Below are positions 8,991 to 18,356 of a stretch of 64,000 nucleotides of DNA, one piece after another. Below the pieces are notes generated by a model, which saw only the letters and a list, made by a program, of their open reading frames with translations, made no database searches and was not told the DNA's origin. Source of the stretch: Veillonella parvula DSM 2008 (GTDB taxonomy: Bacteria > Bacillota > Negativicutes > Veillonellales > Veillonellaceae). The first letter of the stretch is position 1. The number at the start of each line of letters is the position of its first letter. The position numbers were made by a program, and so were the translations under genes. The stretch lies in NCBI RefSeq assembly GCF_000024945.1, contig NC_013520.1, positions 1,016,501 through 1,080,500 of the forward strand, written 5' to 3'.

Positions 8991-9593
8991 ATGAAGACAT
9001 CTGTAATATTACACGGTTTACATAATGAATTTACTTTAGATCAAATGAAAGCATGCATAGAACTTGCTGAAAAATATGGCGGATCCTTTCGCCATGTTGT
9101 AACAGGTATACAAATTACAGGTATTGAAAAAGATGATAAGGAACAGCTAATTTCTGAATTGCCTGATGGCGTGACAACTGTTATTCATAGAGGTGTTAAT
9201 TCCTTAATTGCCTGTGTAGGTAAAGGCCATTGTAAAAATGGACAAATGGAAACTAAAGAATTGGCTGATTATGTAGAGAGAAAACACTACGGCCGAAAAA
9301 CATCTCATAAGTGCAAGATTGGCATCAGTGGATGTGGACGTAACTGCCCTGATGCGATGGTGAAAGATATTGCTTTTATTGGTACATCTCAAGGTTTTAT
9401 GTTGGCTGTTGGCGGTAATACAGGCATGAGACCAGAAGCAGGAAAAATTTTAGCAAGAAAACTAACTATTGAGCAATCTAAAAAAGCTGTAGACATTTTG
9501 ATTGATTGGTATGCGGAACATGGGGAACCTCGTGAACGTATGGGACAATTGTTAGAACGACTTGGTAATCCATTAGAAGGTATAGAACTATAA
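8991..9593 (+). CDS. small siroheme/4Fe-4S sulfite-nitrite reductase-like protein
   Basis: A 200 aa protein holding roughly half of a sulfite/nitrite reductase: an N-terminal ferredoxin-like half-domain followed by the cluster-binding half. The siroheme-4Fe-4S cysteines are all present as C-x5-C (CVGKGHC) and C-x3-C (CGRNC). A C-terminal helix region with GEPRERMGQLLERLG follows. Full-length enzymes have two such repeats and exceed 500 aa, so this is one of the short stand-alone hemoproteins of anaerobes. Its electron partner and substrate are unknown. A good GGAGGAACG ribosome site precedes the ATG. Confidence 0.82.
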   Translation: MKTSVILHGLHNEFTLDQMKACIELAEKYGGSFRHVVTGIQITGIEKDDKEQLISELPDGVTTVIHRGVNSLIACVGKGHCKNGQMETKELADYVERKHYGRKTSHKCKIGISGCGRNCPDAMVKDIAFIGTSQGFMLAVGGNTGMRPEAGKILARKLTIEQSKKAVDILIDWYAEHGEPRERMGQLLERLGNPLEGIEL

Positions 9594-9920
9594 ATTATTA
9601 TATTTCTAGTACTTATTGATTTATGGTTTTAGTCTGTAAATAGTCAGGGCCCAAAAAGTATTCTAACTAAGAGTCCATTAACAATAGAATTATAATAAAA
9701 TTATTACAAATATAAACACTTATACTATTTCAGGTTTTAATAATAGAAATTTTATTAGACCAACATATTCTAATCTTTAAATTTTGGGATATGTCATAAA
9801 TGTAGATAGTATAAGTGTTTTCTTATTTTTGTACTTTGATTTTTTGACCAATTAATTAAAAATATTGAATTGTCTTTTTGACTAAATAGATATTATTTGA
9901 CTTTTTAAGGATTTTTCTGC
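9594..9920. other. non-coding AT-rich interval with long inverted repeat
   Basis: No plausible gene on either strand. The main structure is a perfect 15-bp inverted repeat, AAACACTTATACTAT at 9714-9728 and its complement at 9806-9820, with 77 nt between the arms and a T-rich tract (tcttattttt) after the right arm. It may be an unusually long-looped terminator for the siroheme gene or part of a small transcript. Confidence 0.5.
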
Positions 9921-9951
9921 TTGACATTTTTTTTGAATATGATAATATTAT
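9921..9951 (+). promoter_or_regulatory. promoter of the hrcA-grpE-dnaK-dnaJ operon
   Basis: A consensus -35 TTGACA lies at 9921-9926, with AT-rich -10 candidates (AATATT at 17 bp spacing, TATTAT at 19 bp) at 9944-9951. The CIRCE operator begins 9 bp downstream, so HrcA would sit at the transcription start. Confidence 0.75.
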
Positions 9952-9959
9952 ACATGCGA

Positions 9960-9986
9960 TTAGCACTCAAAGTTTATGAGTGCTAA
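9960..9986 (+). promoter_or_regulatory. CIRCE operator (HrcA binding site)
   Basis: A perfect match to the CIRCE consensus: TTAGCACTC, nine bases, GAGTGCTAA. HrcA binds it to repress the heat-shock operon until it is titrated by unfolded proteins or loses GroE support. The right half also contains an in-frame GTG that would be a false start for hrcA. Confidence 0.98.
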
Positions 9987-10000
9987 CAAGAGGTGTCATT

Positions 10001-11029
10001 ATGGATGAAAGAAAACAGCGCATCTTGCGAGCCATAATTGAAGACTATGTTAAGTCCGCAGAACCTGTAGGATCTCGAACGATTGCTAAAAATTATGATC
10101 TTGGCATCAGTCCTGCTACGGTGCGGAACGAAATGTCCGATTTAGAGGAATTAGGCTATTTAGAGCAACCTCATACATCGGCTGGACGTATTCCTTCAGC
10201 TAAGGGCTATCGCTTATATGTTGATTCTATGCTGAGTCGACAACCTGTTCCATTACAGGATGCTGAAAAAATTGAAATGTTATGGAAACGTTCCAATGGA
10301 TCAACGAGTGAACTCTTTCTCAATATGGCTAAACTACTTTCACAGGTAAGTCATAGCATGAGTTTATTCTTAGCACCAGCCCATGATAGAGCATTAATCA
10401 AATACATTCATGTATTACCGCTAGATAGTCATCAAGCCATTATGGTAGTTATTACTGAAACAGGAGCACTCGATAATGAATTGATGTACTTTGGTGAAAG
10501 CGTTTCACCAGAGCTTTTACAGAGTTTAGCCATACAATTTAGCAATGCACTACAGAATGTAAGTATTGGTCATGTAACGGCTGAGGCTTTAGGATCTATA
10601 TTGGTCCATATGGAAGGACCACAGGGAATTTTATTAATCCTTTCGGAGACATTATTACGAGCTATTAATAAACGTAAGTTGTTCTATTCGGTAGGTACCA
10701 CAGAGTTGTTAAATCAACCAGAGTTTAAGTCTGTTGAGAAGGTACAACCCTTGCTTTCCTTAGTGGAAGAACAAAATCAATTAGGACAGCTATTAAAAGA
10801 TGATTCTCCAACACCTGTTAAGGTCAAGATTGGTATTGAGAATGAAACTGAAGCGCTACATTCAGTGAGTGTGGTACAAGCTGATTTTACGAATCAAGAT
10901 CAGCCTATTGGAACTCTTGCTATTCTTGGTCCAACGCGGATGGAATACGGACGTATCATCGGCATGTTGTCCCATATGAAACATATAATGGAAACTATGG
11001 TAAAAGAACAAAACAGAAAGGGCATATAA
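10001..11029 (+). CDS. hrcA: heat-inducible transcription repressor HrcA
   Basis: Repressor of class I heat-shock genes, 342 aa. The N-terminal winged helix contains ERKQRILRAIIEDYVKSAEPVGSR, then ISPATVRNEMSDLEELGYLEQPHTSAGRIPSAKGYR, the highly conserved HrcA recognition region. The GAF-like and dimerisation segments follow, ending in LGPTRMEYGRIIGMLSH. The ATG at 10001 is chosen because the GTG at 9980 lies inside CIRCE and AGAGGTG precedes the ATG. It overlaps the grpE ATG by one base. Confidence 0.96.
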   Translation: MDERKQRILRAIIEDYVKSAEPVGSRTIAKNYDLGISPATVRNEMSDLEELGYLEQPHTSAGRIPSAKGYRLYVDSMLSRQPVPLQDAEKIEMLWKRSNGSTSELFLNMAKLLSQVSHSMSLFLAPAHDRALIKYIHVLPLDSHQAIMVVITETGALDNELMYFGESVSPELLQSLAIQFSNALQNVSIGHVTAEALGSILVHMEGPQGILLILSETLLRAINKRKLFYSVGTTELLNQPEFKSVEKVQPLLSLVEEQNQLGQLLKDDSPTPVKVKIGIENETEALHSVSVVQADFTNQDQPIGTLAILGPTRMEYGRIIGMLSHMKHIMETMVKEQNRKGI

Positions 11030-11574
11030 TGGCTGAAGAACAAGACATTAAACAAGAAACAGTGGAGGAAACAGAGGATACTACGAATGTAGAGGAACCA
11101 ACTGTTGAAAAAACTGAAGAAGCTGTGGCTGATGCTGCTCAAGTGTTAGAAGAACTTAAAGCCGACTTTGATAATCGCTATAAACGGTTACAAGCGGACT
11201 TTGAAAACTTCAAACGACGTACTAATCAGGAAAAAGAGCAACTTGCAGGATATGTAAAAGGGGATGTATTAACAGACCTTCTTCCTGTCTTGGATAACTT
11301 TGAACGGGCTGTTCAAAGTCCTGCAGAGGGGGAAGCAAAAGTATTCCTCGATGGATTCATTATGATTCATCAAAATTTGATGGCTATGTTATCTAAACAT
11401 GGTTTAGCGGTTATTGAGGCTGTGGGGCAACCATTTGATCCAAATTTCCATCAAGCGATTATGCGTGTACCGTCAGATGAATATGAATCCGATACGGTGT
11501 GTGAAGTATTGCAAACTGGCTATACTGTTGATGGTCGTTGTATACGTCCAGCAATGGTAAAAGTTGTTGAATAG
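11029..11574 (+). CDS. grpE: nucleotide exchange factor GrpE
   Basis: Releases ADP from DnaK. The 181 aa protein starts with an acidic, Glu/Thr-rich tail (about residues 1-35), then a long coiled coil (ELKADFDNRYKRLQADFENFKRR), DLLPVLDNFERA, and the C-terminal beta domain with GQPFDPNFHQAIM and ending near RPAMVKVVE. Length and domain order are standard. Its ATG overlaps the hrcA stop (TAATG), so translation is coupled. Confidence 0.97.
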   Translation: MAEEQDIKQETVEETEDTTNVEEPTVEKTEEAVADAAQVLEELKADFDNRYKRLQADFENFKRRTNQEKEQLAGYVKGDVLTDLLPVLDNFERAVQSPAEGEAKVFLDGFIMIHQNLMAMLSKHGLAVIEAVGQPFDPNFHQAIMRVPSDEYESDTVCEVLQTGYTVDGRCIRPAMVKVVE

Positions 11575-11601
11575 ATTATAAAGTTTTAGGAGGTATATAT
11601 T

Positions 11602-13443
11602 ATGGCAAAGGTAATTGGTATTGATTTAGGGACAACAAACTCTTGTGTTGCTGTTATGGAAGGCGGCGAACCTACGGTTATTACAAATCAAGAAGGTGCA
11701 CGTACAACTCCTTCCGTTGTTGGATTCGCAAAAAATGGAGAACGTTTAGTTGGTCAATTGGCTAAACGTCAAGCTGTATCCAACCCAGAAAATACAATCA
11801 TTTCTATTAAACGTCACATGGGTACAGACTACAAAGTAACTGTAGAAGGTAAATCTTATACTCCTCAAGAAATTTCTGCAATGATTCTTCAAAAAATCAA
11901 AGCTGACGCAGAAGCTTACTTGGGCGAACCTGTAAAACAAGCTGTTATTACAGTTCCTGCATACTTTACAGATGCTCAACGTCAAGCTACAAAAGACGCT
12001 GGCGCTATTGCAGGTCTTGAAGTACTTCGTATCATCAACGAACCTACAGCAGCTGCTCTTGCATATGGTGTAGATAAAGATGAAGACGGTAAAGTTCTTG
12101 TATTTGACCTTGGTGGTGGTACATTCGACGTATCTATCCTTGAACTTGGCGATGGCGTATTTGAAGTATTAGCAACATCTGGTAATAACCACCTTGGTGG
12201 GGATGACTTCGACCAACGTATTATGAACTACCTTATCGAAGAATTCAAAAAAGAAACTGGTATCGATTTGTCCAATGATAAATTAGCTGATCAACGTTTA
12301 AAAGAAGCTGCTGAAAAAGCAAAAATTGAGTTGTCTGGTGTAGCTAGCACAAATATCAACTTACCATTTATTACAGCTGATGCTACAGGCCCTAAACACT
12401 TGGATGTAACATTAACTCGTGCTAAATTTGAAGAATTAACTGCTGACTTAGTACAAGCAACTATTGAACCTACTCGTAAGGCTATGAGCGATGCTGGTTT
12501 ATCTGCATCCGATATCGATAAAGTATTGTTAGTTGGTGGTTCTAGCCGTATTCCAGCTGTACAAGAAGCAATCAAAAAAGTATTGGGTAAAGAACCAACT
12601 AAAAATGTTAACCCTGATGAATGTGTAGCTATTGGTGCTGCTATTCAAGGTGGCGTATTAGTAGGTGAAGTTAAAGACGTATTGTTACTTGACGTAACGC
12701 CATTGTCCCTTGGTATCGAAACAATGGGTGGCGTATTCACACGTATTATCGATCGTAACACTACAATCCCTACATCTAAATCTCAAGTATTCTCTACTGC
12801 CGCAGATAACCAACCATCTGTAGATATCCATGTATTACAAGGTGAACGTGAATTCGCAGCAGATAATAAAACATTGGGTCGTTTCAACTTGGATGGTATC
12901 CCAGCTGCTCCTCGTGGGGTTCCTCAAATCGAAGTAACATTCGACATCGATGCTAATGGTATCGTACATGTAAAAGCTAAAGATTTGGGTACTCAAAAAG
13001 AACAAAAAATTACCATTACTTCTTCTAGCGGCTTGAAAGAAGAAGAAATCGACCGCATGGTTAAAGAAGCTGAAGCTCATGCAGCGGAAGATAAAGCTAG
13101 AAAAGAAGAATTAGACATTAAAAATAATGCGGACTCCTTAGTATATCAAGCTGAGAAAGCATTGAAAGACCTTGAAGGTAAAGGCGATGCTGCTTTGATG
13201 AAAGAAGTAGAAGAAGCGAAAGATAAATTGAAAAAATCTATCGAAGCTAGCAATATCGAAGACATCAAAAAAGATAGTGAAGCTTTGGAACAACCATTAC
13301 ATAAATTAGCAGAACAAATGTATGCAGCAGCTCAACAAGCTCAACAAGCAGCTGGTGCTACAGATCAAGGTCAACAACAAACAAAATCTGATGACAATGT
13401 AGTTGATGCTGATTACACAGTAGTGGATGACGACAAGAAATAA
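11602..13443 (+). CDS. dnaK: chaperone DnaK (Hsp70)
   Basis: ATP-dependent Hsp70 chaperone of 613 aa. N-terminal nucleotide-binding domain: [26 protein letters not shown] and [14 protein letters not shown]. The [11 protein letters not shown] linker and substrate-binding domain follow, then a C-terminal helical lid and an [17 protein letters not shown] low-complexity tail ending [13 protein letters not shown]. The AGGAGG ribosome site at about 11588-11593 is close to consensus, fitting high expression. The NBD carries the longer insertion typical of Firmicute/Gram-negative DnaK, but I did not align it. Confidence 0.98.
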   Translation: MAKVIGIDLGTTNSCVAVMEGGEPTVITNQEGARTTPSVVGFAKNGERLVGQLAKRQAVSNPENTIISIKRHMGTDYKVTVEGKSYTPQEISAMILQKIKADAEAYLGEPVKQAVITVPAYFTDAQRQATKDAGAIAGLEVLRIINEPTAAALAYGVDKDEDGKVLVFDLGGGTFDVSILELGDGVFEVLATSGNNHLGGDDFDQRIMNYLIEEFKKETGIDLSNDKLADQRLKEAAEKAKIELSGVASTNINLPFITADATGPKHLDVTLTRAKFEELTADLVQATIEPTRKAMSDAGLSASDIDKVLLVGGSSRIPAVQEAIKKVLGKEPTKNVNPDECVAIGAAIQGGVLVGEVKDVLLLDVTPLSLGIETMGGVFTRIIDRNTTIPTSKSQVFSTAADNQPSVDIHVLQGEREFAADNKTLGRFNLDGIPAAPRGVPQIEVTFDIDANGIVHVKAKDLGTQKEQKITITSSSGLKEEEIDRMVKEAEAHAAEDKARKEELDIKNNADSLVYQAEKALKDLEGKGDAALMKEVEEAKDKLKKSIEASNIEDIKKDSEALEQPLHKLAEQMYAAAQQAQQAAGATDQGQQQTKSDDNVVDADYTVVDDDKK

Positions 13444-13459
13444 GAAGGGTTGGTAACGA

Positions 13460-14614
13460 ATGGCACGAGATTATTATGACATCCTAGGGGTTAGTAAAAA
13501 TGCCTCTCAAGATGAAATCAAAAAAGCCTTCCGTAAAAAGGCCCGCCAATACCACCCAGATGTAAATAAAGACAATCCAAAGGAAGCTGAAGCAAAGTTT
13601 AAAGAAGCTAACGAAGCTTACGAAGTCTTGTCTGATGAAACTAAAAAAGCTCAATATGACCAATTCGGCCACGACGCCTTCAAACAAGGAGGCGGCGCTG
13701 GTGCCGGTGGTTTCCAAGGTGGCTTCGGCGGTTTCGGTGGTCAAGCTGGAGGCTTTGGTGATATCTTTGGCGACATTTTTGGTGGCATGTTTGGTGGTGG
13801 ACGCCAACAAGGCCCTCAAAAAGGTAATGACTTGCGTGAAGATATCGATATTTCCTTTGAAGATGCAGCCTTTGGTAAATCTATGGAAATTGAAGTGCAT
13901 CGTCATGAAGAATGTGATCACTGTCATGGTACTGGTGGTGAACCAGGCTCTCGTGTCGATACTTGTCCAAACTGTCATGGTTCTGGTCAAGAAGCGGTTA
14001 TTCAAAATACTCCATTTGGACGTATGCAGTCCGTTCGCACTTGTTCTCGCTGTCATGGTACGGGTAAAAGCATTGAAAAACCTTGCTCAAAGTGTCGTGG
14101 TACTGGCGAAATGTTGGCGAAACGGAAGATTTCCATTAAGATTCCAGCTGGTGTAGATAGCGGATCTCGCTTACGTGTAGCTAATGAAGGGGAACCTGGT
14201 ATTTTAGGCGGCCCTAAAGGGGACCTTTATGTATATATCTTTGTTCGTCCGCATAAGGAATTTGAACGAAATGGTAATGACGTTATTAGCCGTGTAAATA
14301 TTAGCTTTGCTCAAGCTGCTCTTGGTGCGACTATACAAGTTAACACCTTAGATGGTAAAGTAGAGTTAAAGATTCCGGAAGGTACTCAAACGGGAACGGC
14401 ATTCCGCGTAAAGGGCAAAGGTATTCCATATTTGCGTAACCCTAACCAAAGGGGTGACCAACATATTGTGGTAACTGTCCAAACGCCTAAGAAGTTGACA
14501 GATACTCAACGTGAGCTATTGCTACGCTTTGCAAATGAAAGTAATGAAGACGTTAATAACTTACAAGTGAGTAAAAGTCTCTTTGAAAAAATCAAGGACT
14601 GTTTAACAAAATGA
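13460..14614 (+). CDS. dnaJ: chaperone DnaJ (Hsp40)
   Basis: Co-chaperone that stimulates DnaK ATPase. The 384 aa protein has the J domain at residues 4-68 with HPD ([10 protein letters not shown]). A Gly/Phe-rich region follows (about 75-115), then four zinc-finger repeats [24 protein letters not shown] and CSKCRGTG. The C-terminal substrate-binding domains come last. Full-length type I DnaJ. The glycine-rich stretch produces long spurious open frames on both strands, which are not genes. Confidence 0.98.
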   Translation: MARDYYDILGVSKNASQDEIKKAFRKKARQYHPDVNKDNPKEAEAKFKEANEAYEVLSDETKKAQYDQFGHDAFKQGGGAGAGGFQGGFGGFGGQAGGFGDIFGDIFGGMFGGGRQQGPQKGNDLREDIDISFEDAAFGKSMEIEVHRHEECDHCHGTGGEPGSRVDTCPNCHGSGQEAVIQNTPFGRMQSVRTCSRCHGTGKSIEKPCSKCRGTGEMLAKRKISIKIPAGVDSGSRLRVANEGEPGILGGPKGDLYVYIFVRPHKEFERNGNDVISRVNISFAQAALGATIQVNTLDGKVELKIPEGTQTGTAFRVKGKGIPYLRNPNQRGDQHIVVTVQTPKKLTDTQRELLLRFANESNEDVNNLQVSKSLFEKIKDCLTK

Positions 14615-14622
14615 ACAGCTCA

Positions 14623-14649
14623 TGTGAAGGAATGGTTTGTTCCATCACA
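14623..14649 (+). repeat. hairpin between dnaJ and prmA
   Basis: TGTGA-a-GGAA pairs with TTCC-a-TCACA around a TGGTTTG loop. No T-run follows, so this looks more like an mRNA processing or stability element separating the chaperone genes from the modification genes than a terminator. Confidence 0.5.
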
Positions 14650-14669
14650 TTCCCTATAAAGGAGCATAT

Positions 14670-15533
14670 ATGCAATGGATAGAAATTTCCGTTGTCTGTG
14701 AAAGAGTAGCCACCGATGAGGTGACTACTCTTTTTGATGATTATACAGACAATGGGATTATAGAAGAAGATGTTGAAAATCAGCCTAATTTAATAAAATT
14801 AACTATGTACGCTGATTCATCATTCGATATGGATATGATTAAGGCGGATTTAGAAAAACGCCTTACAGAGGATAATATTAAGATTATATCAATAGATACA
14901 GATATTCTTGATGGGTCAACTTGGTTAAACTCTTGGCAACAGTATATTGAACCTACAGAAATTTTACCTAACTTAGTCATTAAACCAGCATGGCAGGAAT
15001 ACAATAATGTAGATAATAAAACTATTATTGAAATCGATTCAGATATTTCCTTTGGTACCGGGTCTCATGAGACAACACGGACTTGTGCAGAGTTATTAAA
15101 ATCCTATAGTAAATCTATGGATCTTGATACAGTTACTTGTTTGGATATTGGTACTGGCACAGGTATTCTTTTATTAGTAGCAGCCCATTTAGGTATTAAA
15201 AATTTAGTTGGTATAGATATAGAAGAGTATGCTGCAAATCAAGCTAGAATTAACTGTGATAATAATCATGTATCTGCTGAAATCATTTGTGGTAATTTGG
15301 ATAGTGATTTCAATGGTACTGCCCAATTAATTTTAGCTAATCTAACAGTAGATCCGCTTAAAATACTATTACCTCAAATTGGTAAGAAACTGGATGATAA
15401 GGGCATTTTGATTATTAGTGGCATTATTGATGATCGTTATGATGAAATCATGCCATATATTGAGGCTCATTGGCATATTATTGAGGAGCGCGTCGCAGGG
15501 CCTTGGCATACGTTTGCGCTAGAAAAACGATGA
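14670..15533 (+). CDS. prmA: ribosomal protein L11 methyltransferase
   Basis: AdoMet-dependent enzyme that trimethylates ribosomal protein L11. The 287 aa protein has an N-terminal L11-recognition domain, then the SAM motif LDIGTGTGILLLVAA, preceded by the family-specific FGTGSHETTRTC. LILANLTVDPLKIL matches the NPPY-like position. The start at 14670 is chosen because AAAGGAG lies 6 nt upstream and homologues begin M-x-W-x-E; an in-frame TTG at 14637 overlaps the upstream hairpin. Usual position downstream of dnaJ in Firmicutes. Confidence 0.95.
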   Translation: MQWIEISVVCERVATDEVTTLFDDYTDNGIIEEDVENQPNLIKLTMYADSSFDMDMIKADLEKRLTEDNIKIISIDTDILDGSTWLNSWQQYIEPTEILPNLVIKPAWQEYNNVDNKTIIEIDSDISFGTGSHETTRTCAELLKSYSKSMDLDTVTCLDIGTGTGILLLVAAHLGIKNLVGIDIEEYAANQARINCDNNHVSAEIICGNLDSDFNGTAQLILANLTVDPLKILLPQIGKKLDDKGILIISGIIDDRYDEIMPYIEAHWHIIEERVAGPWHTFALEKR

Positions 15534-16261
15534 AAAAGATTTTTATTCCTACACCATTAGATGAAATAATAGAATTACCAAAAGATGTGACCCATCATGT
15601 ACTACATGTATTCCGCCATAATATGGAGAAGCCCATAACTGTAACCGGCAGCGATAACCGTTGTGGTATATATCAAATTACAGCAGAAGTAGATGGTAAA
15701 GCGCAAGCAAAACTGATTGAATATGTAGAAGAAAATGTAGCATCTTATCGTACTATCCTGGTTCAATCCTTATTAAAAGGTGAAAAACTAGAGTGGGTTC
15801 TACAAAAGGCGACGGAGTTAAATGTGGATACAATTTATCTTGTGCCCACAGTTAACTGCGTAGCTAAATATGATGAAAAAAAGCTTCAATCAAAAGTAAA
15901 TCGTTGGGAAAAAATAATGCTAGAAGCAGCTCAACAATGTGGACGAAAACACTTGCCTACACTCGTAGTAGGAGAGACGCTTTTACAAGCATTAGACATT
16001 GAATCTGAGGCGTTGAAGTTGGTAGCCTATGAAAATGAAGCAGGGCAGACTATCAAAGATGTACTTAAAACTTTGCATTCCGATAAGTCTGTAACTGATG
16101 TTTTAATTTGTATAGGTCCTGAAGGGGGCTATCAAGAGAAGGAAATCAATGCTATTATAAAATATGGTGGAAAATCAGTATCGCTAGGAAATACAATTTT
16201 GCGGGCTGAAACTGCTGCTATTGGATCGTTAGCGATGATTCAATATGAATTAGAATTATAA
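15530..16261 (+). CDS. rsmE: 16S rRNA (uracil1498-N3)-methyltransferase
   Basis: SPOUT-class methyltransferase acting on U1498 of 16S rRNA. The 243 aa protein has an N-terminal PUA-like domain (VTHHVLHVFRH). The C-terminal trefoil knot contains CIGPEGGYQEKEI and SLGNTILRAETAAIGSLAM, the AdoMet-binding knot signature. The ATG at 15530 overlaps the prmA stop in an ATGA arrangement; the upstream in-frame TTG inside prmA was not used. Confidence 0.96.
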   Translation: MKKIFIPTPLDEIIELPKDVTHHVLHVFRHNMEKPITVTGSDNRCGIYQITAEVDGKAQAKLIEYVEENVASYRTILVQSLLKGEKLEWVLQKATELNVDTIYLVPTVNCVAKYDEKKLQSKVNRWEKIMLEAAQQCGRKHLPTLVVGETLLQALDIESEALKLVAYENEAGQTIKDVLKTLHSDKSVTDVLICIGPEGGYQEKEINAIIKYGGKSVSLGNTILRAETAAIGSLAMIQYELEL

Positions 16262-16285
16262 ATTAAATAAGAATAGAGAGGTGCA

Positions 16286-17581
16286 ATGAAAACCGTTGCT
16301 TTTACAACCTTAGGGTGTCGCGTAAACCAATATGATACAGATGCCATGAAAGGTTTATTTTTACAAAATAATTACGAAGCGGTAGACTTCGATGAAAAAG
16401 CTGATATATATGTAATTAATACGTGTTCTGTAACGAATATGGGGGAAAAGAAATCCCGTCAATTAATCCGCAAGGCGAAACGTCAAAATGAAGATGCCTA
16501 TGTTATTGTAACTGGTTGTTATGCTCAGCTTGATCCAGATGCGATTGCTGCTATAGATGGTGTTAATCTCGTTATTGGTACCAATAATCGCTCTAAAATT
16601 GTTGAATTAGTAGAGCAATTAGAATCTACAGAACGACAAATTAATGCTGTTCGGGATATCATGAAGGAATCTAACTTCGAGGAAATGCCGTTATTTGGTA
16701 ATGAATCTGACAAAACTCGTGCTTTCATGAAAATTCAAGAAGGTTGTAATAACTATTGTGCCTTTTGTATCATTCCTTATACTCGAGGAAAATTAAAATC
16801 TCGTAAAGTTGATGATATTGTACAGGAGGCAAAACGTTTAGTAGATCATGGATTCCATGAAATCGTATTAACTGGCATACATTTGGGTAATTACGGTGTC
16901 GAATTACCAGGTCGTCCAACATTAGCTGATGTGGTAAAAGCTTTATTAGAGATTCCTAATTTATACCGCATTCGTTTTGGCTCCATTGAATCCGTAGAGG
17001 TTTCTGATGAGTTAGTAGAATTAATGGCTACGAATAAACGTGTTTGTCCACACTTACATTTACCTCTACAAGCTGGTTCTGACCACGTATTAAAGTTAAT
17101 GAAACGCCATTATACATTACAAGAATATAAAGATTTAATTACAAGTTTACGTTCTCGTATTAAAGATTTATCAATTACAACTGATATTATTGCTGGTTTC
17201 CCTCAAGAAACTGATGAAGACTTCGAAGAAACATTGAATACAGTACGTGAAATTGGATTTACGCACATTCATGCCTTCCCATACTCTATTCGTGAGGGTA
17301 CACCTGCAGCCACTATGGCGGATCAAGTACCAGAAGCTGTTAAGAAGACTCGTGTAGCACTTTTAAATGGTCTTAGCCAATCTGGTTATGAAAGATACGC
17401 AAAATCTCGCATTGGTAAGCCTGGTGAGATTCTCATCGAAAAGGAAGAGAATGGATACTACATGGGCTTAACAAATGAATATATAAATGGTAAAGTTAAG
17501 TCTGATGGGACACGTAAAATTGGTGATCTCGTTGGTGGAACTGTTGTAGGTTTAGAAGATAATTATTTAATTATTGAGTAA
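16286..17581 (+). CDS. mtaB: tRNA (t6A37) methylthiotransferase MtaB
   Basis: Radical SAM methylthiotransferase that converts t6A37 to ms2t6A37. The 431 aa protein has the N-terminal UPF0004 domain with three cluster cysteines (TLGCRVNQYD, NTCSVT, TGCYAQ). The radical SAM motif CNNYCAFCIIPYTRG (C-x3-C-x2-C) follows, with a C-terminal TRAM domain. The tLGCRVNQYD start and missing MiaB-specific motifs favour MtaB (YqeV type) over MiaB. It follows rsmE by 24 bp with its own GAGAGG site. Confidence 0.94.
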   Translation: MKTVAFTTLGCRVNQYDTDAMKGLFLQNNYEAVDFDEKADIYVINTCSVTNMGEKKSRQLIRKAKRQNEDAYVIVTGCYAQLDPDAIAAIDGVNLVIGTNNRSKIVELVEQLESTERQINAVRDIMKESNFEEMPLFGNESDKTRAFMKIQEGCNNYCAFCIIPYTRGKLKSRKVDDIVQEAKRLVDHGFHEIVLTGIHLGNYGVELPGRPTLADVVKALLEIPNLYRIRFGSIESVEVSDELVELMATNKRVCPHLHLPLQAGSDHVLKLMKRHYTLQEYKDLITSLRSRIKDLSITTDIIAGFPQETDEDFEETLNTVREIGFTHIHAFPYSIREGTPAATMADQVPEAVKKTRVALLNGLSQSGYERYAKSRIGKPGEILIEKEENGYYMGLTNEYINGKVKSDGTRKIGDLVGGTVVGLEDNYLIIE

Positions 17582-17592
17582 GGAGTTAGATT

Positions 17593-17937
17593 ATGAGTGA
17601 CTGCATTTTTTGCAAAATTATCAATGGTGAAATTCCGTCTAAAAAAGTGTTAGAAAATGATAAATTCTATGCTTTTCATGATATTCAACCTGTAAAAAAA
17701 GTTCATGTATTAATCGTACCTAAAAATCACGTGTCTAATATTGCACATCTTAATGAAAAGAATGCAGATTATGTTGAAGGGTTATTGCCATTTGTTCGTG
17801 ATGTAGCAAAAGAGCTTGGTATTTCTAAAGATGGTTATCGCTTGATCTTTAATACTGGCGGAAAAGCCGGTCAAACTGTATTCCATATGCATGCACACCT
17901 TTTAGGTGGAGAAGAAATGGGCTGGCCAGAAGCCTAA
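17593..17937 (+). CDS. histidine triad (HIT) family nucleotide hydrolase
   Basis: A 114 aa Hint-type HIT protein that hydrolyses nucleoside phosphoramidates or related conjugates. It starts CIFCKIINGEIPSKK and carries the catalytic HIT motif HMHAHLLGG (H-x-H-x-H). The length is typical of the single-domain HinT group. It lies 11 bp downstream of mtaB and probably ends the heat-shock/RNA-modification operon. Confidence 0.95.
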   Translation: MSDCIFCKIINGEIPSKKVLENDKFYAFHDIQPVKKVHVLIVPKNHVSNIAHLNEKNADYVEGLLPFVRDVAKELGISKDGYRLIFNTGGKAGQTVFHMHAHLLGGEEMGWPEA

Positions 17938-17940
17938 TTT

Positions 17941-17971
17941 TGAGTATTATGTATTCTTTTTATAATACTCA
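17941..17971 (+). terminator. stem-loop after the HIT gene, possible terminator
   Basis: TGAGTATTAT pairs with ATAATACTCA around an 11-nt T-rich loop. It lacks a T-run on the plus strand, so it is a weak terminator or an mRNA 3' protective stem. Confidence 0.5.
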
Positions 17972-18002
17972 TTAAAAAACCTATAAAATATACTTGAAAA
18001 TA

Positions 18003-18031
18003 TTGACAACATCTATACCTATACATATAAT
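18003..18031 (+). promoter_or_regulatory. consensus promoter of rpsU
   Basis: TTGACA at 18003-18008 and TATAAT at 18026-18031 with an exact 17-bp spacer, a perfect sigma-70-type housekeeping promoter directly upstream of rpsU. Confidence 0.92.
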
Positions 18032-18094
18032 ATTATATGTGCGTATGTAAATTATCAGCACTTCCCGAGATTATTTTTGGAGGGAGGGATATAG

Positions 18095-18274
18095 ATGTCT
18101 GAAATCAAAGTCGGTAAAAACGAAACGCTTGAAAGTGCTCTTCGTCGATTCAAACGCTCCTGCCAAAAAGCGGGTGTTTTGTCTGAAGTAAGAAAACGCG
18201 AACACTATGAAAAACCAAGCGTAAAAAGAAAGAAAAAATCTGAAGCAGCAAGAAAACGCAAATTCAGAGCATAA
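18095..18274 (+). CDS. rpsU: 30S ribosomal protein S21
   Basis: A 59 aa basic protein, [19 protein letters not shown] onward, containing the S21 signature [26 protein letters not shown] and ending in a Lys/Arg-rich tail. It is a small-subunit protein involved in initiation. A very strong GGAGGGAGGG site precedes the ATG. The gene is followed by its own terminator and then yqeY, the usual Firmicute pairing. Confidence 0.97.
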   Translation: MSEIKVGKNETLESALRRFKRSCQKAGVLSEVRKREHYEKPSVKRKKKSEAARKRKFRA

Positions 18275-18281
18275 GATGATT

Positions 18282-18335
18282 ACCCTAATTCTGCCTTTTC
18301 ATGGCTTTATGAAATCCAGAATTAGGGTTTCTTTA
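18282..18335 (+). terminator. intrinsic terminator after rpsU
   Basis: A long stem, ACCCTAATTCTG with CAGAATTAGGGT, is extended inside by TTTCAT/ATGAAA. TTTCTTTATT follows. It probably attenuates read-through from the strong rpsU promoter into yqeY. Confidence 0.9.
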
Positions 18336-18356
18336 TTATATACATAAGGAGGAAAT

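Noticed and set aside
13484-14156. Long open frames of 190 aa (minus) and 173 aa (plus) overlapping dnaJ
   Set aside because: They shadow the Gly-rich and Cys-rich codons of dnaJ, lack ribosome sites and show no domain; dnaJ is complete in its own frame.
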